Program-made: the position numbers and the translations under genes
Shown: positions 1-6,056 of the stretch, piece by piece
How the letters are laid out: each line of letters starts with the position of its first letter
How positions within the stretch are numbered: the first letter of the stretch is position 1
Assembly (NCBI GenBank): GCA_002724825.1
Contig: PBPU01000092.1
Location: forward strand, 1 to 7,167
From: Acidimicrobiaceae bacterium
Lineage (GTDB): Bacteria > Actinomycetota > Acidimicrobiia > Acidimicrobiales > UBA8592
DNA length: 7,167 nt
Reading direction: 5' to 3'
The notes under the pieces: generated by a model
The model's database searches: none
Told to the model about the DNA's origin: nothing
Seen by the model: the letters and a program-made list of their open reading frames with translations, nothing else

Positions 1-138
1 ATCCATGGTGGTTTCGGTTATGCCGAAGAGTACGTGGTTAGTCGTCTGTTTGTTGATGCGAGAGTGTTGTCGATCTTCGAAGGCGCAGATGAAACACTTT
101 GTCTAAAACTGATAGGCAGAAGGCTACTTTCAAAGTAA
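1..138 (+). CDS. Acyl-CoA dehydrogenase, C-terminal end (5' truncated by window)
   Basis: Frame 1 is open from the first base to a TAA at 136-138 and gives the last 45 residues of a flavoprotein acyl-CoA dehydrogenase. The visible pattern is the family's C-terminal signature: an HGGFGYAEEY block, then RLFVDARVLSIFEGADE, then IGRRLL. In many members the Glu of the (Y/F)EG motif (here residue 27 of the fragment) is the catalytic base that removes the alpha proton of the acyl-CoA. The enzyme makes trans-2-enoyl-CoA and passes electrons to an electron-transfer flavoprotein, in the cytoplasm. Chain-length preference cannot be read from this fragment. It converges with the dienoyl-CoA isomerase gene, the two stops lying about 10 bases apart, which fits a beta-oxidation neighbourhood. 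The family call is firm; the subfamily is unknown. Confidence 0.9.
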   Translation: MHGGFGYAEEYVVSRLFVDARVLSIFEGADETLCLKLIGRRLLSK

Positions 139-148
139 AGTTTTGCGA

Positions 149-994
149 CTAACTACCTAAGCCTTTTCTCATTGGAGGAAGGTCATCAAAGTCTGGATCT
201 TCGCTACTTGCTTGAGCTTCAAAAGCTGCAGCCATATCCTTTGGCTGGAACATTCCTGCTTGCCATGTTGCAATGAAATTTAAGCTATCGGCGACGGAAT
301 GATCTCGGGCGTAGTTCACGCTCTCTTTTGTTCCCCAAATAGCAAGCGGGGACTTCGTAGCAATCTCATTTGCGATATCAAGGACGCCTTCAACAAGTTC
401 TTCATGTGTCTCGAAGATTTGGTTGACTAATCCAACTTCATATGCTCTTTGCGCTGACATGCGCCGGCCAGTATACGCAAGCTCACGAACTACTCCTTCG
501 GGAACTAGCTTTGGTAGTCGTTGAAGTGTTCCTACATCTGCGGTCATGCCGATGTTTATCTCTTGAATACAAAACCACGCATCGGCAGTTGCATATCGCA
601 TGTCGGCGGCAGTTACCATATCTACTGCTCCACCCACGCAACCACCTTGAATAGCAACAAGTACTGGCATGCGGGCACGTTCGAGACAGTTGAAGCTTTC
701 CTGTAGAAGAAGCGCACTGCTCCGTGTGTTTGCGTTCAGTCGCCCTCGCTCGGTTTTCCCCTCTCCAGAGAGGTTGCCTTCGGTAAACACTGCAAGATCC
801 ATTCCAGCGCAAAAGTGGCGTCCCGTAGACGAGATCACAATTGCCCTTGCTCTTCCTTCGTCACTAATGGCATTGATAATTTCGGGTAATTCTTTCCAAA
901 ATGAAGGAACCATAGTATTTAAATTTTCTCCACGACTCATCTGGACATGAGCAATTTTTCCAACATTTGTTACTTCAAAGCATTCATAGGTCAT
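149..994 (-). CDS. Crotonase-family delta3,5-delta2,4-dienoyl-CoA isomerase-like protein
   Basis: This is an enoyl-CoA hydratase/isomerase (crotonase) fold protein of 281 residues from the ATG at 994. A longer form from the ATG at 1042 would add 16 residues. I prefer 994 because family homology begins there (MTYECFEVTNVGKIAHV), GGGA lies 9 bases upstream, and the extra codons cover a perfect RNA hairpin. In 297-residue numbering, the oxyanion-hole segments are HFCAGMDL (77-84) and GGCVGGAVD (133-141). D141, E161 and D169 match the acid/base residues of mammalian ECH1 (rat D176, E196, D204) with identical spacing of 20 and 8. The blocks TADVGTLQRLPK and RDHSV.DSLNFIATW also resemble ECH1. The known reaction converts 3,5-dienoyl-CoA to 2,4-dienoyl-CoA during breakdown of unsaturated fatty acids with odd-numbered double bonds. 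No targeting signal is seen, so it is cytoplasmic. A generic enoyl-CoA hydratase is less likely. Confidence 0.88.
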   Translation of the reverse strand: MTYECFEVTNVGKIAHVQMSRGENLNTMVPSFWKELPEIINAISDEGRARAIVISSTGRHFCAGMDLAVFTEGNLSGEGKTERGRLNANTRSSALLLQESFNCLERARMPVLVAIQGGCVGGAVDMVTAADMRYATADAWFCIQEINIGMTADVGTLQRLPKLVPEGVVRELAYTGRRMSAQRAYEVGLVNQIFETHEELVEGVLDIANEIATKSPLAIWGTKESVNYARDHSVADSLNFIATWQAGMFQPKDMAAAFEAQASSEDPDFDDLPPMRKGLGS

Positions 995-1023
995 ATCCAA
1001 AGATCCCACGTTCTTGAAATATC

Positions 1024-1041
1024 TGCCACTTTGCAGTGGCA
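1024..1041 (-). promoter_or_regulatory. GNRA-capped hairpin upstream of the dienoyl-CoA isomerase start
   Basis: TGCCACT (1024-1030) and AGTGGCA (1035-1041) are perfect 7-base complements around a 4-base loop. Read on the minus strand the loop is GCAA, a GNRA tetraloop, so the transcript of the isomerase gene could form a stable stem ending about 30 bases before the preferred ATG at 994. It may be a 5'-UTR structure or mRNA-stability element; as DNA it could be a dyad operator. A poor -10-like TACTAA lies at 1052-1047 on the minus strand. Function is inferred only from symmetry and position. Confidence 0.4.
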
Positions 1042-1042
1042 T

Positions 1043-1099
1043 TTAATTAGTAGATTTTCTCTTCTGTTGTTTCCCTTTTAAATGCTGTAAGTTGGACTA
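1043..1099. promoter_or_regulatory. Divergent intergenic region between isomerase and molybdoenzyme genes
   Basis: This short AT-rich, pyrimidine-rich gap must contain, or partly contain, the promoters for both divergent genes. The only -10-like string I would name is TACTAA on the minus strand (1052-1047), without a convincing -35 box. On the plus strand no good -35/-10 pair or Shine-Dalgarno site precedes the ATG at 1100. The promoter role is inferred from gene orientation, not from a recognised site. Confidence 0.35.
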
Positions 1100-3262
1100 A
1101 TGATTGAAACAGCTAAAACCTTCTGCCGTATTTGTCATGCTGCTTGTCCGATGGAAATTGATATAGAAGATGAAAAAAGAATTGTGGCAGTTCGTGGGGA
1201 TAAAAGTGACCCTCTTTTCCGTGGTTACACATGTATCAAAGGCCGGCAACTGGCAGATCAGTACCATAGCCCTAGCCGTCTTCGCTCTCCATTGAAAAAA
1301 AATCCTGAAGGAACGTTTGATATCGTTAGTTCCTCAAGTGCTCTCGATGAAATAGCTGAAAAAATAGACCATATCGTTTCACAACATGGTCCAAGATCAA
1401 TAGCAACGTATATTGGCACCGGCGCCTACCAAAATAGTGTAGGAGTTGCTGTAGGCGCAGCTTGGCATAAGGGTTTCGACTCGCCATCTTTCTATACGTC
1501 TCTCACTATCGATCAGCCTGCTCATAGGAGTTCTTTATCTCGACTCGGCTCTTGGGAAGCCGGATGGCAGAATTTCTCCAATTCTGATGTTCTTCTTGCT
1601 GTTGGTTATAACCCACTTGTTTCGAGCTACGGCCCGGCCAGCGGCTTACAAGGGACTGACCCCTTTGTGAAATTACGTGAAGCAAAGGATAGGGGTTTGA
1701 CGCTTATCGTTATTGATCCCCGAAAAAGTGAACTCGCCAACCATGCAGATATTTGGCTTCAGGTGAAACCTGGAGAAGACCCTACCTTACTTGCAGCAAT
1801 CTTAAATATAATTTTGACCAGCGAACTCCATGACAAAGAGTTCTGTCAAGAATATGTCGAATCGGATCAGTTAGATTTACTTCGAAAGGCTATTACTCCT
1901 TTTACAGCTGATTATGCCGCTCAAAGGTGTGAGGTTTCGGCTACTGACATTCATCTTGCCGCGGAAACTTTTGCCTCGGGACCCAGGGGAACTGCGGGTT
2001 CAGGAACAGGCCCGAATATGGCCCCACATGGGACGCTAATGGAGACCTTAGCCTTAACACTAAATGTCATTTGTGGGAGAGTCTTACGTTCGGGGGAGAC
2101 TCTGGAAAGCCCGTATATGTTATTTCCTGGTGATACAAGACGCGCCCAGGTAGTTCCTCCAAGTGACCCAACGCCGGGAGCTTCACATCGGGTTCGTGGG
2201 TTACGAGGTCTCGCTGGTGAAATGATGACTAATGCTTTGAACGATGAAATCCTCTTGGAAGGGGATGGGAAGGTTCGCGCCTTAATTGTTTCCGGTGGAA
2301 ATCCGATACAAGCGTGGCCTGATCAAAAGAAAACCCTAGAAGCTATGGAAGACCTTGAGCTTTTAGTTGTTATCGACCACCGTATGACTGCAACAGCAGA
2401 ATTAGCTGATTACGTGTTTGCCCCTCGGCTTCAGTTAGAGCGTGCAGATGTTCCAAACGTGATGGATCGGCGGTTCCCAAAAGTCTACACAAATTACACT
2501 GACCCAATTATTGTATCCGGTGACGATGTTTTGAATGAGTGGGAGGTTTATGCAGGTTTAGCTTCCAGACGAGGGACACCAATTGTGCTTCCGGGAGGCG
2601 ACTTGCCAGTAGAAGACTCACTTAGTGATGGTGATGTCATTGACTATGTTTACGCTGATGCAAGGCTTCCGATTTCAGAATGGAGAAAAAATCGTGGAGT
2701 TATCCACGATAAACCTATTCGCGTAATTGATGGCGATCCCGATAGTGAGGCTAGGTTTGCTGTTTGCCCCCCCGATGTTTATGAAGAGTTATTAGAAGTA
2801 CAGAATGAAAGAACAGGTCTGGAGATTTTTAAGGGTATAGACCATAAGAAATATCCATTTAGGCTTGTTGGTAGGAGATTAAAGCATGCATTAAATTCTC
2901 TTGGTTCTGAACTTCCCGGTTTGGCTGACGTGGCAACCACCAATTATGCATATGTTCACCCAGAGGATCTTGATAACTTTGGTGCTAAACCTGGTGACCT
3001 ATTGAAAATCTCTTCGCCACGAGCTTCGGTTGTTGGGGTAGCTGAGAGTGACCCTGGAATTAAACGTGGAGTTGTTGCTATGTCTCATTCATGGGGAGGT
3101 CTTTCGTTGACTGATGAGAAAGTTCGAGATATCGGGACTCCAACAAATAGGCTAGTAACAAGCGATAATGGATTTGATCGAATAACCGGACTTCCGATTA
3201 TGAGCGCTATTCCTGTTAAAATTCATCGGATTTCTGAAGAGGAATTACAAACTTCGGGCTAG
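1100..3262 (+). CDS. Molybdopterin-dependent oxidoreductase (DMSO reductase superfamily), stand-alone catalytic subunit
   Basis: This 720-residue protein has the Fe4S4/bis-MGD architecture. An N-terminal cluster motif has C9, C12, C16 and C45 followed by K47 (CIKGR). The Molybdopterin domain follows, with VIDPRKSELANHADIWLQV (204-222) leading into PGEDPTLL and a GGNPIQAWPD cofactor loop near 399-408. A C-terminal molydop-binding domain runs from about 586, including HPEDLDNFGAKPGDLL (620-635). The metal-ligand region (about 134-150, TSLTIDQPAHRSS) has no Cys or Sec; D138 or S144/S145 are possible ligands. There is no Tat signal, so the enzyme is probably cytoplasmic. No Fe-S partner or membrane-anchor gene is adjacent. 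Relatives include formate dehydrogenases, nitrate and thiosulfate reductases and acetylene hydratase; the substrate cannot be assigned. The start lacks a good Shine-Dalgarno site, but it lies only 8 codons before the first cluster cysteine. Confidence 0.88.
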   Translation: MIETAKTFCRICHAACPMEIDIEDEKRIVAVRGDKSDPLFRGYTCIKGRQLADQYHSPSRLRSPLKKNPEGTFDIVSSSSALDEIAEKIDHIVSQHGPRSIATYIGTGAYQNSVGVAVGAAWHKGFDSPSFYTSLTIDQPAHRSSLSRLGSWEAGWQNFSNSDVLLAVGYNPLVSSYGPASGLQGTDPFVKLREAKDRGLTLIVIDPRKSELANHADIWLQVKPGEDPTLLAAILNIILTSELHDKEFCQEYVESDQLDLLRKAITPFTADYAAQRCEVSATDIHLAAETFASGPRGTAGSGTGPNMAPHGTLMETLALTLNVICGRVLRSGETLESPYMLFPGDTRRAQVVPPSDPTPGASHRVRGLRGLAGEMMTNALNDEILLEGDGKVRALIVSGGNPIQAWPDQKKTLEAMEDLELLVVIDHRMTATAELADYVFAPRLQLERADVPNVMDRRFPKVYTNYTDPIIVSGDDVLNEWEVYAGLASRRGTPIVLPGGDLPVEDSLSDGDVIDYVYADARLPISEWRKNRGVIHDKPIRVIDGDPDSEARFAVCPPDVYEELLEVQNERTGLEIFKGIDHKKYPFRLVGRRLKHALNSLGSELPGLADVATTNYAYVHPEDLDNFGAKPGDLLKISSPRASVVGVAESDPGIKRGVVAMSHSWGGLSLTDEKVRDIGTPTNRLVTSDNGFDRITGLPIMSAIPVKIHRISEEELQTSG

Positions 3263-3275
3263 CTTTCTTTTACAT

Positions 3276-4976
3276 TTAGTCTTGATGGGAACTGAGTTCC
3301 GTATTTCCTGTTAACGCTCTTTTGACTACCTTGCCGCTTGCATTTCGAGGGAGAGCAGTACTTCTCCATTCCCAAATAACTGGAATCTTATAATCCGCAA
3401 GTGTCTCACTGCACCATTCTCGTAAAGTATCTGCATCTAGACTTGCATCCCCTTCCGGAACAACTATGGCCTTGACTTCTTGCCCTTTGTCTTGATGTTC
3501 AACGCCAAAAACAGCGGCTTCAGAAACGCTGGAGTGAGATTCTAAACGGTGCTCAATTTCAACTGGATAGATATTTTCACCAGACCTAATAATCATATCT
3601 CTAGCTCTGGCATTTATAAAAAGTAGCCCATTTTCTACTCGTCCAATATCGCCCATGGCAAGCCATCTACTCGGTTTGATTGTCTCCCTAGTCGCTTTAG
3701 GATCTCCCCAATACTCCAACATGGTGTAGGCCGACTTCACATGGATTTCTCCTTCTTCTCCATCTGGGAGGGTGTTGTTGTTCTCATCTCGTATCTCGAT
3801 TTCGAACCCCATACATGCTTTCCCAGCAGATGAAGGGTACTCTTTGAACTCTTGTCCACCAATAGAGGTAACAACTCCGCAGGACTCGCTGCTTCCGTAT
3901 CCTTGCCCAATTGATAAAGCAGCTTGAGGGAAATGTTTCTCTATCTGATCTCGCATATGTTGAGAGAGATGAGCTCCGCCGCTACTCATTCTTGTGAGGC
4001 TTGACGTGTCATACTCGAGGAAGTCTGGATGTGTCATAACTCGAGGTCCCATATCTCCAATGGCAGTCCAATTCGTAACTTTCTCTGTTTCGATTATTTT
4101 CAGAACATCTTCTGCGTCAAAACGCCCTTTACGAAAAACGATCTTTGCCCCATTCGCCATGTTCATGAGAACTCCCGCTAGAAGGCCTGATACGTGAAAT
4201 AGGGGAGAAGTGGCAAGCACGACATCCTGCTGGCTGGGAAGAGAAGATGGATCTATACCAAGTTGCCGAAGAGCAATGGTAGTTTTTTCTTGGGCGTTAT
4301 GCACAGTGCCATCTACGAATCCTATGAGGCCTCTATGGGAAAGAAGAGCTCCTTTAGCTCTTCCAGTAGTTCCAGAAGTAAAAAGAATCAGTGCGGGGTC
4401 ATCTTCAAGAACATTCTGTCCGATTTTGCTCACCTCAATAGGAGTAAAAAATTCCGGAGTTTCATCAATATCAACGATAGCTATTTCGCTATCAATATTG
4501 TTAGCCCGCATGAGACGACGGCTATCACCTATTAGTACTTTTGGTTTCGTAAGCTGAAGAGCATGATCTATCTCTGCTGCAGTCCACCAGCCGTTGATAG
4601 CAACCGCGATAGCGCCCAGAAAAGTAACTGCAAAAAAAGAAACTACCCATTCTGGCGAGTTAGCTGCAAGTATTGCCACTCGGTCGCCAGATCGGACGCC
4701 TAGTTCGTTAGTAAGCCGGTCGGAGACTCCTCTAACCATGTTTGGTAGTTGATCATAGGTAATTCTTGAATCGCCCAAGACGAGACATTCACGTCCGCTC
4801 CACTTTTCTGTGAATTCGTCAAACATATCTTCTAAATTTCGGTGCCGGTTTCGGAATACCAGCAACTGCTCGCCTAGGACATCTTCTAGGGCTGTTTCCC
4901 AAGGCCCTCCGTCGCCACAAAGCTCTGCCCGGACTTCTTCAGCAAGGGGAAAGCCTCTATCTTCCTTCTTTTTCAT
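3276..4976 (-). CDS. Acyl-CoA synthetase / AMP-forming CoA ligase (ANL superfamily)
   Basis: This 566-residue ligase activates a carboxylic acid via an acyl-adenylate to its CoA thioester, in the cytoplasm. Motifs appear in family order: the ATP P-loop FTSGTTGRAKG (199-209), PLFHVSG (258-264), YGSSES with E364, GDIG with D443 binding ribose, the hinge around D460 in ARARDMIIRSGENIYPVEIE, and the catalytic lysine K549 in PRNASGKVVKRAL. An NGWWTAAEI block (128-136) is typical of FadD-like bacterial ligases; the acyl substrate is not readable. The frame stays open upstream to 5087, but those 37 codons lie inside the preceding hydrolase gene and read as non-family sequence. The ATG at 4976-4974 shares its A with the hydrolase stop (TAATG), which implies translational coupling and co-transcription. 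There is no strong Shine-Dalgarno site. Its end faces the molybdoenzyme gene across about 13 bases. Confidence 0.92.
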   Translation of the reverse strand: MKKKEDRGFPLAEEVRAELCGDGGPWETALEDVLGEQLLVFRNRHRNLEDMFDEFTEKWSGRECLVLGDSRITYDQLPNMVRGVSDRLTNELGVRSGDRVAILAANSPEWVVSFFAVTFLGAIAVAINGWWTAAEIDHALQLTKPKVLIGDSRRLMRANNIDSEIAIVDIDETPEFFTPIEVSKIGQNVLEDDPALILFTSGTTGRAKGALLSHRGLIGFVDGTVHNAQEKTTIALRQLGIDPSSLPSQQDVVLATSPLFHVSGLLAGVLMNMANGAKIVFRKGRFDAEDVLKIIETEKVTNWTAIGDMGPRVMTHPDFLEYDTSSLTRMSSGGAHLSQHMRDQIEKHFPQAALSIGQGYGSSESCGVVTSIGGQEFKEYPSSAGKACMGFEIEIRDENNNTLPDGEEGEIHVKSAYTMLEYWGDPKATRETIKPSRWLAMGDIGRVENGLLFINARARDMIIRSGENIYPVEIEHRLESHSSVSEAAVFGVEHQDKGQEVKAIVVPEGDASLDADTLREWCSETLADYKIPVIWEWRSTALPRNASGKVVKRALTGNTELSSHQD

Positions 4977-5887
4977 TATGGATTTATTTCTAGGAAGTCT
5001 TGAATATGCGATACAAGTAGGTCTGGGGCGTCCTCTTGGCAGAAATGGCCAACACCTGGCAGTTCGATAATCTTTTCCTTTGGCCATAGTGACCTGAAAC
5101 CTTCTATCGCGCGATCCGGAGGAATCGCTCGATCTTCAAGTCCTTCAAGGAGAATAGCTGGTTTTGATTTAAGCGCAGGGACACCATCAGCGCCTTCGAG
5201 AACATAATCGACTATCCGGCCAAGATAAGCATCGATAGGGAATTCATATGCACCAATTGAGCTCTCATAGCTTGGAAATGACATGCTGTATGCTTTAATC
5301 CATGTGTCATCAATTATGCTTGAATTCTGAAAGCCAATAATTTTCATTATCGATAGCACCGTTGATCCAGCATTTCGGAGAACTTGCTCAGTCCGGCCGG
5401 AATCTAGCCCTTCACCTATCCACTTGAACCACGGCGATTCATTTAATGGAGTTACTGAATCTGCAACCGTTCCATATCCAGCAACTGTATTCATGTACAC
5501 GAGGCGTTTTACCCTCTCTGGATGACGAACTGTGTATGCCGTTCCTATAGGACCTCCCCAATCCTGCATAACAAAAGTAATTTCATCTAAAGAGAGATCA
5601 TCAATAAGTGAAGCTAAGTTTTCAGTGTGTGATTTAAGTGTGTACTCACGATCTAAGGGAGTTTCACTTTTCCCAAAGCCCATGTGATCAGGAACTATCA
5701 CCCGGTTAGTTTCAGCTAATGGCGGGATCATTTTTCGATAGAGATACCCCCAAGTAGGTTCACCATGCAAACAGATGATGGCTTCTCCTTGCCCCACATC
5801 CACATAATGCTGGCTGAAACCAGCAGCCTGGCTGAAATGGGGTTGATAGGGCCATGTTCCATTGAAAGTTTCGTCTTTAGGGATCAT
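4976..5887 (-). CDS. Alpha/beta hydrolase, haloalkane dehalogenase subfamily I-like
   Basis: This 303-residue alpha/beta hydrolase resembles DhlA-type haloalkane dehalogenases. HGEPTWGYLYRKMIPPL (41-57) carries the HGEP turn with E43 and W46. DHMGFGKSETP (67-77) follows. The nucleophile elbow VMQDWGGPIG gives D109 as nucleophile and W110 as the first halide-binding Trp. A cap domain occupies roughly 140-235, with W153 and W156 as candidates for the second halide-binding Trp. The acid is probably D252 (GLEDRAIPP) and the base H281 (GVGHFCQED). The known family reaction is hydrolytic cleavage of a carbon-halogen bond to an alcohol and halide through an aspartyl ester. Related folds (epoxide hydrolase, fluoroacetate dehalogenase, other esterases) remain possible. 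It is the first gene of a two-gene operon with the CoA ligase. The ATG lacks a Shine-Dalgarno site and overlaps the TGA of a coding-like remnant by ATGA, so the true N-terminus may be damaged or longer. Confidence 0.85.
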   Translation of the reverse strand: MIPKDETFNGTWPYQPHFSQAAGFSQHYVDVGQGEAIICLHGEPTWGYLYRKMIPPLAETNRVIVPDHMGFGKSETPLDREYTLKSHTENLASLIDDLSLDEITFVMQDWGGPIGTAYTVRHPERVKRLVYMNTVAGYGTVADSVTPLNESPWFKWIGEGLDSGRTEQVLRNAGSTVLSIMKIIGFQNSSIIDDTWIKAYSMSFPSYESSIGAYEFPIDAYLGRIVDYVLEGADGVPALKSKPAILLEGLEDRAIPPDRAIEGFRSLWPKEKIIELPGVGHFCQEDAPDLLVSHIQDFLEINP

Positions 5888-5982
5888 GGAGGTAGTTTTT
5901 CATAATCGACCTCTGCAGGCCATTTTTGGTTGTATCTTTCTCCTCCAGGATGAAATGCTAACGTATCAGTGTTTTGTCTGGG
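5884..5982 (-). pseudogene. Coding-like remnant overlapping the hydrolase start (possible frameshifted N-terminus)
   Basis: On the minus strand a frame runs 32 codons between a TAG (5985-5983) and a TGA (5886-5884). It reads near its end GERYNQKWPAEVDYEKLPP, protein-like in composition. It has no ATG, GTG or TTG, so it cannot be a complete small gene. Its TGA overlaps the hydrolase ATG as ATGA. Joining this frame to the hydrolase frame by a one-base shift would give ...YEKLPP-MIPKDETF..., which reads smoothly. It may be a frameshifted N-terminal extension, the tail of a decayed upstream gene, or chance. The GGAGGAG string at 5946-5940 encodes Gly-Gly-Glu in this frame, so it need not be a ribosome binding site. 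Confidence 0.3.
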
Positions 5983-6056
5983 CTAGGATCCAATGTAAGT
6001 ATTTGATGATGAAGCCGAGCTAGTTACTGGGTGGCGTTTCGGAAACGGGTAGATAT
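5888..6056. promoter_or_regulatory. Divergent intergenic region, hydrolase operon / chorismate mutase
   Basis: This gap of about 170 bases must hold or adjoin both divergent promoters. On the plus strand a weak pair, TTGTCT (5974-5979) and TAAGTA (5996-6001) with a 16-base spacer, could serve the mutase; I rate it low. No convincing minus-strand promoter or Shine-Dalgarno site is seen for the hydrolase. The hydrolase-proximal half is mostly taken up by the coding-like remnant at 5884-5982. A small dyad (6035-6047) sits next to the mutase start. Confidence 0.35.
6035..6047. repeat. 13-base dyad CGTTTC-G-GAAACG before chorismate mutase
   Basis: CGTTTC (6035-6040) and GAAACG (6042-6047) are perfect inverted repeats around a single G. 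The one-base centre makes a poor RNA hairpin but a reasonable dimeric-protein binding dyad. It ends 9 bases before the mutase ATG and overlaps the region where the ribosome would bind, so a bound repressor or compact structure there could affect expression. Only the symmetry and placement are observed; a dyad this short can arise by chance. Confidence 0.3.

Noticed and set aside
125..137. TACTTT-C-AAAGTA palindrome at the end of the acyl-CoA dehydrogenase gene as a terminator
   Set aside because: AT-only stem with a one-base centre; too weak for an intrinsic terminator despite the nearby TTTT.
442..950. Plus- and minus-strand open frames inside the dienoyl-CoA isomerase gene
   Set aside because: Shadows of the real gene: low-complexity or Cys/Arg/Ser-rich translations with no recognisable family pattern.
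3994..5070. Plus-strand open frames opposite the CoA ligase, including a Ser-rich one
   Set aside because: Antisense shadows of a gene with full ANL motifs; translations are compositionally biased and lack ribosome sites.
4977..5087. 37-codon N-terminal extension of the acyl-CoA synthetase frame
   Set aside because: It lies entirely within the hydrolase gene in another frame, has Arg/Pro-rich non-family sequence, and the TAATG junction gives a natural start at 4976.
5877..5903. Eight-codon minus-strand upstream ORF (MKNYLHDP) overlapping the hydrolase start
   Set aside because: No ribosome binding site, too short to judge, and likely a by-product of the remnant frame in the same place.
5940..5946. 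GGAGGAG on the minus strand as a strong ribosome binding site
   Set aside because: No ATG, GTG or TTG lies 5-10 bases downstream; the string is explained as Gly-Gly-Glu codons of the remnant frame.
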